64,000 bases of DNA from Nitratireductor aquimarinus (GTDB taxonomy: Bacteria > Pseudomonadota > Alphaproteobacteria > Rhizobiales > Rhizobiaceae). Each line of letters starts with the position of its first letter. Position 1 is the stretch's first letter. Made by a program: the position numbers and the translations under genes. Shown here one piece after another: positions 56,185-64,000 of this stretch. The DNA is taken from assembly GCF_017255295.1 (NCBI RefSeq), contig NZ_JAFKDE010000006.1, positions 1 through 64,000 on the forward strand, written 5' to 3'. The notes under the pieces are model-generated. The model was not told where the DNA came from and ran no database searches. It worked only from the letters and a program-made list of their open reading frames with translations.

Positions 56185-57501
56185 CTAGAAGTTGCTTCTC
56201 AGCCACTGGCTGACGCGCTGGAACCGGCCACCAGTGCCAGTCGCGCGAGTGAATATGCCGCTCTTTCCGCTGCGGCCACGGTTTTCGAACTCCGCAACCT
56301 GCGGATAGATCAAGAGGCCCACCGAGGCGGAGAAAGCCGCCCCCTTGGCCGCTTCCGGAAGCCCCGCCACGCCGAGCGGACGCCCGAGCCTGACATTGCG
56401 CCCGAATAGCCGGCGGGTTGCCTCAGGCAGACCGACAAGCTGGCTAGCGCCACCCGTCAACACCACCCGACGCCCCACCAGGCCGCCATATCCGGAGCGG
56501 TTCAGCTTGTCGCGAGCCATCTCCAGCGTTTCTTCGATGCGCGCGCGGATGATCCGGGTCATCACGGCGCGCGGCACCTGGATCGGCTGTTCGCTCGGGT
56601 CCGCCCCCATCGGGTGGATCGAAACGATGTCCCGGTCGTCGCTCGAAGAGATGAGCGCCGAACCGTGCATGACCTTCAGCCGCTCCGCATCCTCAAGCCG
56701 CGCCGACAGGCCGCGCACCAGATCCATGGTCACGTGGTTGCCGCCAACCGGCAGCGCCTCGGCCCACACGAACTTGCCTTCGGCGAAGACGGAAATCGTC
56801 GTCGTGCCGCCGCCCATGTCGATGCAGGCCGCACCCATCTGCGCCTCGTCATCCACAAGTGCGGCCAGACCGCTTGCGTAGGGCGTCGCCACCATGCGCT
56901 CGACCGAAAGGTGCGAACGGTTGATGCAAAGCTCCAGATTGCGCAGCGGCGCTGCGTCCGCCGTCAGGATGTGCATGTCGACGCCGAGTTCCGCACCAAC
57001 CATCCCGCGCGGATCGCGAATGCCGCGCTCGGCATCGAGGCTGAAGCCCGTCGCCAGCGAATGCACCACTTCACGCTCGGTCTCGAGCCCCTGGCGCGCA
57101 CCGGCCGCGAGAACGCGGTTGATGTCGGACCGGGCGACCTCGTGACCGCCAAGATTGATAGACGCCGAGATCGTCTCGCTGCGCAGGCGTCCCGCCGACA
57201 CGTTGACGATCAGCGAATCCACCGTCAGGCCCGCCATGCGCTCGGCAGCGTCCACCGCAAGCCGGATCGATTCCTCGGCCCGGTCGAGATCGATGATGAC
57301 GCCGGACTTCACGCCCTGCGACTGCTGATGACCGATGCCGATAACCTTCACACGATGCGTGCGATGGCGCAGCGCCCGGCCTTCTTCCGCCGGCATGAGC
57401 TTGGCGATGATGCAGCACACCTTGCTCGAACCAACATCGAGAACCGTGATGATGCCGGAGCGGCGCGCAGCGTTCTTCTTGGGATCTGATAACCAGCTCA
57501 T
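56185..57501 (-). CDS. ftsA: Cell division protein FtsA
   Basis: A 438-residue actin-like protein tethering FtsZ to the membrane. The first phosphate motif is VLDVGSSKVCCIIAKL near residue 20, followed by the 1C domain and the second ATP motif (CIDMGGGTTTISVFA). A C-terminal amphipathic tail (FQRVSQWLRSNF) is the membrane-targeting sequence. Start and ftsQ stop overlap in ATGA. Length is normal for the family. Confidence 0.97.
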   Translation of the reverse strand: MSWLSDPKKNAARRSGIITVLDVGSSKVCCIIAKLMPAEEGRALRHRTHRVKVIGIGHQQSQGVKSGVIIDLDRAEESIRLAVDAAERMAGLTVDSLIVNVSAGRLRSETISASINLGGHEVARSDINRVLAAGARQGLETEREVVHSLATGFSLDAERGIRDPRGMVGAELGVDMHILTADAAPLRNLELCINRSHLSVERMVATPYASGLAALVDDEAQMGAACIDMGGGTTTISVFAEGKFVWAEALPVGGNHVTMDLVRGLSARLEDAERLKVMHGSALISSSDDRDIVSIHPMGADPSEQPIQVPRAVMTRIIRARIEETLEMARDKLNRSGYGGLVGRRVVLTGGASQLVGLPEATRRLFGRNVRLGRPLGVAGLPEAAKGAAFSASVGLLIYPQVAEFENRGRSGKSGIFTRATGTGGRFQRVSQWLRSNF

Positions 57502-58418
57502 ATCTGCGCCCCACCTGCAATCCGCGCCTTGTAACGCTTGCGCATCGCTTCCTGGTGATCCTCGGCGGCATCCTCGGACAGACCGATGGCGATGCGGTCG
57601 CCAAGACGCATATCCACCGAGGTGATGTCACGCGACAGAAGGCCCTTCTGGCGATCAAGCGAAGCCAGTGTCGCCAGCGTCAGCGCCTCGTCACGCTCGG
57701 GCAGTTTGATGGTCACGCCATTCTTCAGACGCAGATCCCAGCGCCGGTCGCCAATGCGGATATAGGCGCGCACTGCATCCGCAATCGCGGGATGACGCGC
57801 CACCTTGGCAATGAACTCCGGTCCGGCCTCACGCGCACCAATGCCGATCACCATCGGCAGCGCCGTGTAGCGCCCGCCATCGAACGGCGCGATCACCGAA
57901 CCATCCTTCTCGATCAGGGAAAGCTCGTTGCCGTGCTGCCAGATCGCGAAAGGCTTCTTCTCGGTGATGTCGACTTCAAGCGTCGCCGGGTAAATCTTGC
58001 GGACAGCCACACCCTCGACCCATGGCAGGGCGGAAAGCCGCTCGCGCGCGCCCTCGGCGCTGAAACCGACCAGCGCCGTCCAGCCGTCGAGACCCACTTC
58101 CTGGATCACGTCGATCTCGGACGTTTCATCATTGCCGACCACATGAACCTGCGCAATCGCCAGACCGGTGCGCGCGGTCACGCTCTGCACCACCTGCGGC
58201 AGATGTCCGCCGGCAAGCGTTCCGTAGATCGCGGTCGCCCCGAGAAGGGCAGCTGTTGCAATGCTCGCGCCAAAGCGCGGCGGCTCCACTTCGCCCGCAT
58301 TGACGCGCTGCATGAAGCGGGCCGGCCGGCGCAGCCAGCGCGGCAGCACCACATCGCCGCCACGACGCCTTGCCATGTACCGGTCCTTCCCAGCCTTTGA
58401 TGACGTCAGCGAGAACAC
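57498..58418 (-). CDS. ftsQ: Cell division protein FtsQ
   Basis: A 306-residue bitopic division protein. A hydrophobic segment near residues 52-75 ([19 protein letters not shown]) anchors it, and POTRA-like ([20 protein letters not shown]) and FtsQ beta domains follow. A GTG at 58418 has GGAGG eight bases upstream and gives the MFSL beginning typical of rhizobial FtsQ. ATG at 58376 is an alternative with a poorer context. With the GTG the start overlaps ddl by 13 bases; the 3' end overlaps ftsA by ATGA. Confidence 0.93.
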   Translation of the reverse strand: MFSLTSSKAGKDRYMARRRGGDVVLPRWLRRPARFMQRVNAGEVEPPRFGASIATAALLGATAIYGTLAGGHLPQVVQSVTARTGLAIAQVHVVGNDETSEIDVIQEVGLDGWTALVGFSAEGARERLSALPWVEGVAVRKIYPATLEVDITEKKPFAIWQHGNELSLIEKDGSVIAPFDGGRYTALPMVIGIGAREAGPEFIAKVARHPAIADAVRAYIRIGDRRWDLRLKNGVTIKLPERDEALTLATLASLDRQKGLLSRDITSVDMRLGDRIAIGLSEDAAEDHQEAMRKRYKARIAGGAQI

Positions 58419-59332
58419 GAAGCGTCCTCCACAATCCAACTCAACAATTCACCAAACCCAATTCCCGCCGCTGCGGCGATCTCGGGCACCAGAGAGGTTG
58501 GCGTCATGCCGGGCTGCGTGTTCACCTCCAACCAGACAAGCTCTCCATCAGCGGATTTGCGATCGTCAAAACGGAAGTCGGACCGGGACACGCCCCGGCA
58601 GCCAATAGCCTTGTGTGCCGTGAGGGCCAGTGTCTCTATTTTTTGGTAAATATTTGGTGAAATTTTTGCCGGGCATTCGTGTTTTGACCCACCCGGAACG
58701 TATTTCGAGTCGTAATCGTAGAAGGTGTGACCGACCGGAATGATCTCGGCAATGCCGAGCGCACGATCACCCATCACCGCACAGGTGAACTCGCGTCCGG
58801 CCACATAGCGCTCGACCATCACGCGCTCGCCATACTGCCAGTCCGTCGAGCTGATGATCTGCGGGGGCGTGCTCTGCCCCTCCTGCACGATCACCACACC
58901 AAAGCTGGACCCTTCATTGACGGGCTTCACCACATAGGGCGGCTCCATCGGGTGCTCATTGCCGATCTGGAAACGGTTGACCACCAGCGCGTCGGCCACC
59001 GGAATGCCCTCCGCCTTCGCCACGGTCTTGGCAAGCTGCTTGTCCATGGCAAGCGCGGACGCCAGCACGCCGGAATGCGTGTAGGGAATGTCGAGATATT
59101 CGAGAATACCCTGAATGGCCCCGTCTTCACCGAACGGACCATGCAAAGCATTGAACGCGACATCGGGATTGAGATCAGACAGGACCCGCGCAACATCGCG
59201 CCCCACATCGACGCGCGTGACAGCATAACCCTCGACTTCGAGAGCGTCGGCGCAGGCAGTACCGGAAGAAAGACTAACCGGCCTCTCGGAGGAGAATCCC
59301 CCCATCAGGACGGCAACGTGCTTCCTCTTCAT
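58406..59332 (-). CDS. ddl: D-alanine-D-alanine ligase
   Basis: A 308-residue ATP-grasp enzyme making D-Ala-D-Ala for peptidoglycan. Motifs are [18 protein letters not shown] at the N-terminus, the ATP-grasp [15 protein letters not shown]-like segment ([16 protein letters not shown]), and the Mg-binding [17 protein letters not shown] near the C-terminus. The start at 59332 is chosen from homology. The 342-base region upstream carries five GANTC sites. The 3' end overlaps the ftsQ start. Confidence 0.96.
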   Translation of the reverse strand: MKRKHVAVLMGGFSSERPVSLSSGTACADALEVEGYAVTRVDVGRDVARVLSDLNPDVAFNALHGPFGEDGAIQGILEYLDIPYTHSGVLASALAMDKQLAKTVAKAEGIPVADALVVNRFQIGNEHPMEPPYVVKPVNEGSSFGVVIVQEGQSTPPQIISSTDWQYGERVMVERYVAGREFTCAVMGDRALGIAEIIPVGHTFYDYDSKYVPGGSKHECPAKISPNIYQKIETLALTAHKAIGCRGVSRSDFRFDDRKSADGELVWLEVNTQPGMTPTSLVPEIAAAAGIGFGELLSWIVEDASCSR

Positions 59333-59435
59333 TTTCCGGCTACCCCCTTGTCCAAGCGCCCGGAATTTCGGGCAATATTCCGCATTGGCCGAGCAAGACC
59401 TCCTCAAATGGGAAAGCCCCCGACCCGAACGCCGC

Positions 59436-59515
59436 GACTCAAATCAGTGATTACTTATGGGCCAAAGAATCAGAGGTTTGATTCCAAGGCAAGGGCTTGA
59501 GATTCCCGAAGATTC
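59436..59515. promoter_or_regulatory. Five GANTC sites upstream of ddl
   Basis: GACTC at 59436, GAATC at 59467, GATTC at 59480, 59501 and 59511, all within 80 bases. GANTC is the target of the CcrM methyltransferase that times transcription in the alphaproteobacterial cell cycle. The expected number by chance in 80 bases is below one. The sites lie 104-183 bases upstream of the ddl start. Confidence 0.6.
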
Positions 59516-59631
59516 AATTTTCTGAAAATTTTACATTTTGTGAACGCAAACACCCCCGGGACGCAACTTGACACATCCGGGAGGGGCAAAACTGCTGCGG
59601 CGCAACATAGACCGCGCGGGAGCAAATATCC

Positions 59632-59655
59632 CCGGCCGCATCTTCGTGCGGCCGG
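59632..59655 (-). terminator. Hairpin after murB
   Basis: A 9-bp stem CCGGCCGCA/TGCGGCCGG with a 6-base loop, 20 bases beyond the murB stop codon. On the minus strand the following sequence is GGGATATTTG, so it is not a strong T-run terminator. Confidence 0.5.
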
Positions 59656-59674
59656 CATTCATTCAGGAACGAGA

Positions 59675-60637
59675 CTAGAGCATCTGCCCCAGAAACGGGT
59701 CGATCTCGCGACCGTCGCGGAATTCACCGATGCGCTTGATCTCCCATTCGAGACGAACGCCCGAATGCTCAAGAACCTTCGAGCGCACCGTCTCGCCCAG
59801 ATATTCCAGGTCGTAGCCGCTCGCCGTTCCGGTGTTGATCATGAAGTTGCAGTGCATGGGCGACATCTGCGCGCCGCCAATGGTCAGCCCGCGGCACCCG
59901 GCCTTGTCGACCTCTTTCCAGGCCGAGCTTTCAGGCGGGTTCTTGAAGGTGGAGCCACCCGTTTTCTCACGCACCGGCTGCACGGTCTCGCGGTGATGCT
60001 GAACCGCATCCATCTCGCTGCGGATGACATCGGGATCTTCCCGGTAACCTTCCATAAGAGCGGAGGTGAAGATCAGGTCACGGGGCGCGTCCGAATGCCG
60101 GTAGGCATAGCCCATATCGGCATTGGAGAAGACATGCAGCTCGCCCTTCCGGTCAAACGCGCGCACTTCGATCACCCGCTCTTTCGTCTCGACGCCATTG
60201 GCGCCCGCATTCATGCGCAGCGCACCGCCCAGACCACCGGGAATGCCGTGATAGAAATGAAACCCGCCAATGCCGGCCTCAAGCGCCGCTGCGGCAAGCC
60301 GCTTGTCGGGAATGGCCGCGCCCGCGCGAATGCGCGTATCGGAAACCACTTCCGCCTGGCCAAACCCCTTGGCTGAAAGCCGCACCACGAAACCGCGAAT
60401 GCCGCCCTCGCGCACCAGAAGGTTCGAGCCGATGCCCACCATGGTCACCGGAATGTCTTCCGGCACCGCTTTCAGAAATGCGGAGAGGTCTTCCTCATCG
60501 GCCGGCTGAAACAGAACATCAGCCGGACCGCCGGCGCGAAACCAGGTGATCTTGTCCATGCCGGCGTCGGGCGTCAGCCGTCCGCGCAGGCCCGACAGCC
60601 GGTCGCCGAGACGCTCCAGCAGTTCCGCTCCACTCAT
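59675..60637 (-). CDS. murB: UDP-N-acetylenolpyruvoylglucosamine reductase
   Basis: A 320-residue flavoenzyme completing UDP-MurNAc synthesis. FAD-binding motifs are [15 protein letters not shown] and [18 protein letters not shown]. The catalytic region contains [18 protein letters not shown], and the substrate site RREKTGG-like ([13 protein letters not shown]) includes the conserved Ser. This type I MurB is of normal length. It overlaps murC by ATGA. Confidence 0.97.
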   Translation of the reverse strand: MSGAELLERLGDRLSGLRGRLTPDAGMDKITWFRAGGPADVLFQPADEEDLSAFLKAVPEDIPVTMVGIGSNLLVREGGIRGFVVRLSAKGFGQAEVVSDTRIRAGAAIPDKRLAAAALEAGIGGFHFYHGIPGGLGGALRMNAGANGVETKERVIEVRAFDRKGELHVFSNADMGYAYRHSDAPRDLIFTSALMEGYREDPDVIRSEMDAVQHHRETVQPVREKTGGSTFKNPPESSAWKEVDKAGCRGLTIGGAQMSPMHCNFMINTGTASGYDLEYLGETVRSKVLEHSGVRLEWEIKRIGEFRDGREIDPFLGQML

Positions 60638-62037
60638 CCCTTGGCCTCAAGCTCTTTGGGCAGCGCATAGGCCCACTGGGTGATGTTGCCGGCGCCCAGA
60701 TAGACGATGAAATCGCCTTCCTTCGCCCAGTCGCGCACAATCTGCTCGACCGCTTCCGGCCCTTCGATATACGCCACGTCGCGGTGGCCCGAAGCGCGGA
60801 TGCGCGAAACGAGCGTGTCGGACGACACGCCTTCGATCGGGTCTTCGCCCGCCGAATAGACCGGCGCGACCAGCACCTTGTCCGCCTCGTTGAAGCAGGC
60901 GGCGAAATCGTCGAACAGATCATGCAGGCGCGAATAGCGGTGCGGCTGCGCAATCGCCAGAATGCGCCCCTGACACGCCTCGCGCGCAGCCTTCAGCACG
61001 GCGCGGATCTCGACCGGGTGATGGCCGTAATCGTCAAACACGCTGACGCCGTTCCACACGCCCGTAAGCGTAAAGCGGCGCTTCACGCCGCCAAAGCCCG
61101 CCAGACCTGCGCGGATCGCCTCATGGTCGATGCCAAGCTCATGCGCCACGGCAATGGCCGCCGTCGCGTTCGACACATTGTGGCGGCCTGGCATCGGAAG
61201 GCGCAGGCCCTCAAGCGTCTGCGTCTCGCCCGTCTTGCGGTCGCGGAATGTCACGTCAAACACGGAGACCGGACCGTCCATGTGATGATTGGAGAACCGC
61301 ACATCGGCCTGCGGGTTCTCACCATAGGTGATGACGCGGCGGTCCTCGATGCGACCAACCAGCGCCTGCACCTCGGCATGGTCGATGCACATGGCGGCAA
61401 AACCGTAGAACGGCACATTCTCGACGAACTGGCGGAAGGCCGCGCGCAGCTTGTCGAAATCGCCGTAATGATCGAGATGCTCGGGATCGATATTGGTGAT
61501 GACGGCAATGTCGGCGGGCAGCTTGAGGAAGGTGCCATCGCTCTCATCGGCCTCGACGACCATCCAGTCGCCCTCGCCCATGCGCGCATTGGTGCCATAG
61601 GCGTTGATGATGCCGCCATTGATGACCGTCGGGTCGAACCCGCCCGCATCGAAGAGTGCCGCCACCATCGATGTGGTGGTCGTCTTGCCATGGGTGCCGC
61701 CAATGGCGACCGCCTGACCGAAGCGCATCAGCTCGGCCAGCATCTCGGCGCGGCGAACGATGGGCAGATGCTTCTCACGCGCCGCAACGATCTCGGGATT
61801 GTCTTTCCTGATGGCCGTCGAAACGACGATGACTTCCGCCTCGCCCAGATTTTCTCCGGCGTGACCGATGAAAACCTCGATACCCTTCTCGCGCAGGCGC
61901 ACCACATTGGGGTTCTCGGCCTGGTCAGATCCCTGCACCTTGTAGCCAAGCGTGTGCAGCGCCTCGGCGATGCCGCTCATGCCTATGCCGCCGATGCCGA
62001 CGAAATGCACGGTTCCAATCGTCTGCGGCATCTTCAT
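60634..62037 (-). CDS. murC: UDP-N-acetylmuramate--L-alanine ligase
   Basis: A 467-residue Mur ligase adding L-Ala to UDP-MurNAc. The N-terminal Rossmann motif is [14 protein letters not shown]. The ATP P-loop is [15 protein letters not shown] near residue 115, and the central motif [10 protein letters not shown] and the C-terminal [10 protein letters not shown] follow. Length is normal. It overlaps murB and murG by ATGA at both ends, indicating strong coupling. Confidence 0.97.
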   Translation of the reverse strand: MKMPQTIGTVHFVGIGGIGMSGIAEALHTLGYKVQGSDQAENPNVVRLREKGIEVFIGHAGENLGEAEVIVVSTAIRKDNPEIVAAREKHLPIVRRAEMLAELMRFGQAVAIGGTHGKTTTTSMVAALFDAGGFDPTVINGGIINAYGTNARMGEGDWMVVEADESDGTFLKLPADIAVITNIDPEHLDHYGDFDKLRAAFRQFVENVPFYGFAAMCIDHAEVQALVGRIEDRRVITYGENPQADVRFSNHHMDGPVSVFDVTFRDRKTGETQTLEGLRLPMPGRHNVSNATAAIAVAHELGIDHEAIRAGLAGFGGVKRRFTLTGVWNGVSVFDDYGHHPVEIRAVLKAAREACQGRILAIAQPHRYSRLHDLFDDFAACFNEADKVLVAPVYSAGEDPIEGVSSDTLVSRIRASGHRDVAYIEGPEAVEQIVRDWAKEGDFIVYLGAGNITQWAYALPKELEAKG

Positions 62038-63158
62038 GCGCGGGTTCCTTCCTTCATTGTGTCTGCGGGTTGGCCGGAGGCAATAGCCTCCACGAGGTCG
62101 GCAAGCAACTCCGCTGCATTGGGTTTGCCCACGCTGCGCGCGGCAGCCGCCATCTCGGCCAGATGTTGAGGATCGTTCATGGCTCCGCCGATCAGCTCTG
62201 CAAGCCGCTCGGGCGAGAGCGTTGACTGGGCGTGAAGCTCCGCGCCGCCGGCCCGCTCAAGCGCTGCCGCATTGGCCGCCTGATCGTGATCGAGCGCATG
62301 CGGATAAGGCACAAGAAACGCCGGACGGCCAATGGCCGCAATTTCCGAAACAGTCGAAGCGCCGGAGCGTGAAATGACCAGATGGCTATCGGCAATGCGG
62401 CGCGCCATATCCTTGAAAAAAGTGGAGACCTCGGCTGGCACGCCGAGCTTCTCATAGGCCGCGCACACCTCGCCCTCGTATTCGGGACGCGCCTGCTGCG
62501 TCACGACGAGCCGCGCGCGCTGCCCGGGCTCAAGCAGCGCAACCGCTGCGGGGATCGCATCGGAAAAGAACTGCGCGCCCTGGCTGCCGCCAAACACCAG
62601 AAGCCTGAAAGGTTCCTGCGCGCCTGCCGCACGATAGGGTTCTGCCGCAGCTTCGATGACCGCAGGGCGCACCGGGTTGCCCGTCGCGACGATCTTGTCG
62701 GCAAACGCGCCCTCATCCGGCAGAAAGCCGCCGGCAATCGCCTGCACGCGGCCAGCCAGCGCCTTGTTGGCGCGCCCCATCACCGCGTTCTGTTCGTGAA
62801 CCAGCGCCGGTATGCTGCGCCGTGTGGCGGCATAAAGCGGCGGAAGCGTCGGATAACCACCGAACCCCACCACGGCGGCAGGCTTGAACCGCTGCAGGAT
62901 CACCGAAGCCTGCTTGACGCCGCGCCAGATGGTCCAGCCGGCCTTCAGAAGCGCAATCGGATTTTTGGAACCGAACGTGGCGCTCTCAACGATGTGCGTC
63001 TCGTCGGCGGGAAACGAACCGGCAAAACGCGCCGCACGCCGGTCGGTCGCCAGATGCACCGACCAGCCGCGCTCATGCAGCGTGTGCGCCAGAGCTTCGG
63101 CCGGAAAAAGGTGACCGCCGGTCCCACCGGCGGCAAGAAGGATCGTACCCTTGGTCAT
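62034..63158 (-). CDS. murG: UDP-N-acetylglucosamine transferase MurG
   Basis: A 374-residue GT28 glycosyltransferase that makes lipid II from lipid I. The N-terminal [14 protein letters not shown] motif and the C-terminal [25 protein letters not shown] are diagnostic. The start at 63158 has AGGATAAC upstream, one base after the ftsW stop codon. Confidence 0.97.
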   Translation of the reverse strand: MTKGTILLAAGGTGGHLFPAEALAHTLHERGWSVHLATDRRAARFAGSFPADETHIVESATFGSKNPIALLKAGWTIWRGVKQASVILQRFKPAAVVGFGGYPTLPPLYAATRRSIPALVHEQNAVMGRANKALAGRVQAIAGGFLPDEGAFADKIVATGNPVRPAVIEAAAEPYRAAGAQEPFRLLVFGGSQGAQFFSDAIPAAVALLEPGQRARLVVTQQARPEYEGEVCAAYEKLGVPAEVSTFFKDMARRIADSHLVISRSGASTVSEIAAIGRPAFLVPYPHALDHDQAANAAALERAGGAELHAQSTLSPERLAELIGGAMNDPQHLAEMAAAARSVGKPNAAELLADLVEAIASGQPADTMKEGTRA

Positions 63159-63159
63159 G

Positions 63160-64000
63160 TTATCCTGCGACTGCCTCGCGTCCCGCCGGCTGCGCATAGG
63201 CGACCGGGCGGCGCTTTTCGGGCTTGCGGCGCGTGAGCGCCAGCACGAAGCCCATGGAAATAGCCATGGCGATCAGCGATGAACCACCATAGGAGATGAA
63301 GGGCAGCGTCATGCCCTTGGCCGGCAGCATGCGGACATTCACGCCCATATTGATGATCGACTGGAAGCCGAACAGAATCACCAGCCCGCTCACCGCGTAG
63401 CGCGTAAAATCGTCTTCTTCGCGGCGCGCCTTTGAAAGACCGCGCAGCACAACGAAGGCGAAGATGCTCAAAATGATAAGAAGGATGATGATCCCGAACT
63501 CTTCGCCCGCCACGGCGAACACGAAGTCGGTGTGGCTGTCGGGAAGAATGCGCTTCACCGTGCCTTCGCCCGGCCCACGTCCAAACCAGCCGCCACGGGT
63601 GATCGCCTCGATGCTCATGTCCACCTGATAGGTGTCGCCCTCGCCGGTCAGAAAGCGGTCAATACGGTCGGCCACATGCGGGAAGATCGTGTAGGCGAGA
63701 AACGCGCCGCCCGCGCCCAGCGCGCCGAGCACGGCGATCCAGAGCCACGGCATGCCGGCGATGAAGAACATCGCGCCCCATGTGCCAAGCACCAGCATGG
63801 TCTGACCCAGATCGGGCTGCGCGACCAGAAGCGCGATGACGAGACCGAGCAGCAGCATCGCAAACAGATTGCCTGGAATTTCGGGCTGGCGCGCATGCTC
63901 ATGGAAGAGCCAGGCGCAGATCACCACAAAGGCGGGTTTCAGATATTCCGAAGGCTGAATGGAGACGCCGAATATGTGGAGCCAGCGCCGCGAGCCCTTC
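63160..64000 (-). CDS. ftsW: FtsW peptidoglycan glycosyltransferase, C-terminal part
   Basis: The protein runs off the window end, so about 280 C-terminal residues are visible. SEDS-family motifs include [44 protein letters not shown] and the final [19 protein letters not shown]. FtsW polymerises glycan strands at the septum with a class b PBP. It sits directly before murG, as in other mur/fts clusters. The open frame starting at 63927 is internal. Confidence 0.95.
   Translation of the reverse strand, partial: KGSRRWLHIFGVSIQPSEYLKPAFVVICAWLFHEHARQPEIPGNLFAMLLLGLVIALLVAQPDLGQTMLVLGTWGAMFFIAGMPWLWIAVLGALGAGGAFLAYTIFPHVADRIDRFLTGEGDTYQVDMSIEAITRGGWFGRGPGEGTVKRILPDSHTDFVFAVAGEEFGIIILLIILSIFAFVVLRGLSKARREEDDFTRYAVSGLVILFGFQSIINMGVNVRMLPAKGMTLPFISYGGSSLIAMAISMGFVLALTRRKPEKRRPVAYAQPAGREAVAG

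Larger units (their letters stand above)
59333..59674. other. 342-base gap between ddl and murB, no gene seen
   Basis: This is the only sizeable break in the mur-fts block. It contains an AT-rich promoter-like stretch (59516-59540, ttctgaaaattttacattttg), a cluster of GANTC sites, and a hairpin near murB. Open frames across it are short and carry no recognisable domain. Confidence 0.6.

Noticed and set aside
54391-56409. A 672-codon open frame antisense to ftsZ
   Set aside because: The translation is an Arg/Leu/Gly-rich shadow with no known domain. ftsZ, with its conserved GTPase motifs and C-terminal peptide, explains the region.

Overview
The window reads as chromosomal DNA of a high-GC alphaproteobacterium, most likely Hyphomicrobiales (Rhizobiales), close to the Phyllobacteriaceae (Mesorhizobium/Nitratireductor-like). 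The evidence is a circularly permuted two-piece tmRNA whose tag reads ANDNYAEARLAA, an alpha-type SspB beside it, a DUF1127 protein, an FtsZ with a long C-terminal extension ending in [14 protein letters not shown], the gene order murG-murC-murB-ddl-ftsQ-ftsA-ftsZ-lpxC, and GANTC clustering. Genus-level placement is inference.

Layout. 1-2.5 kb: the edge of an IS3-family element and a lower-GC KAP-type P-loop NTPase, the only clearly accessory stretch. 2.7-5.1 kb: PilZ-like protein, ilvC and a TetR regulator with a perfect palindromic operator. 5.3-5.8 kb: a mosaic of palindromic repeats. 5.9-10.6 kb: lytic transglycosylase, pdxJ, SpoIIAA-like protein, RecD-like helicase, a membrane protein and a LysE exporter. 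10.7-13.4 kb: ilvH and ilvI behind a readable attenuator (promoter, leader peptide with an Ile-Leu-Ile-Val run, terminator). 13.5-18.9 kb: HerA-like ATPase, diguanylate cyclase, miaA, serB, acetyltransferase. 18.9-24.8 kb: degP, DUF2065, hflC, hflK, folA, thyA, DUF2853. 25-26.6 kb: ssrA, sspB and two small genes. 26.6-36.4 kb: giant AsmA-like protein, D-lactate dehydrogenase-like oxidase, thioesterase, ClC channel, dienelactone hydrolase, MerR regulator. 36.5-46.9 kb: uvrD/pcrA, DUF488, SCO, prmA, second diguanylate cyclase, DUF1127, aminopeptidase P, azlCD. 47-48.1 kb: four 271-bp tandem repeats. 48.1-64 kb: ligA, recN, bamD, lpxC, ftsZ, ftsA, ftsQ, ddl, murB, murC, murG and a partial ftsW, all on the minus strand.

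Functional themes. Branched-chain amino acid synthesis (ilvC, ilvI, ilvH) and possible export (azlCD) are in one window. The tmRNA and the SspB adaptor that would deliver tagged proteins to ClpXP are neighbours. DegP and HflKC are envelope quality-control genes side by side. The right quarter is a division and cell-wall cluster running into outer-membrane biogenesis (lpxC, bamD) and DNA repair (recN, ligA).

The most unusual signals are non-coding: a dispersed two-hairpin repeat with covarying stems that often begins exactly at a TAG stop codon, the 271-bp tandem array with nested inverted repeats, the P-A-P-B-P-B-P-A-P palindrome mosaic, and the ilvI leader, whose promoter spacing implies a nearly leaderless leader-peptide mRNA.
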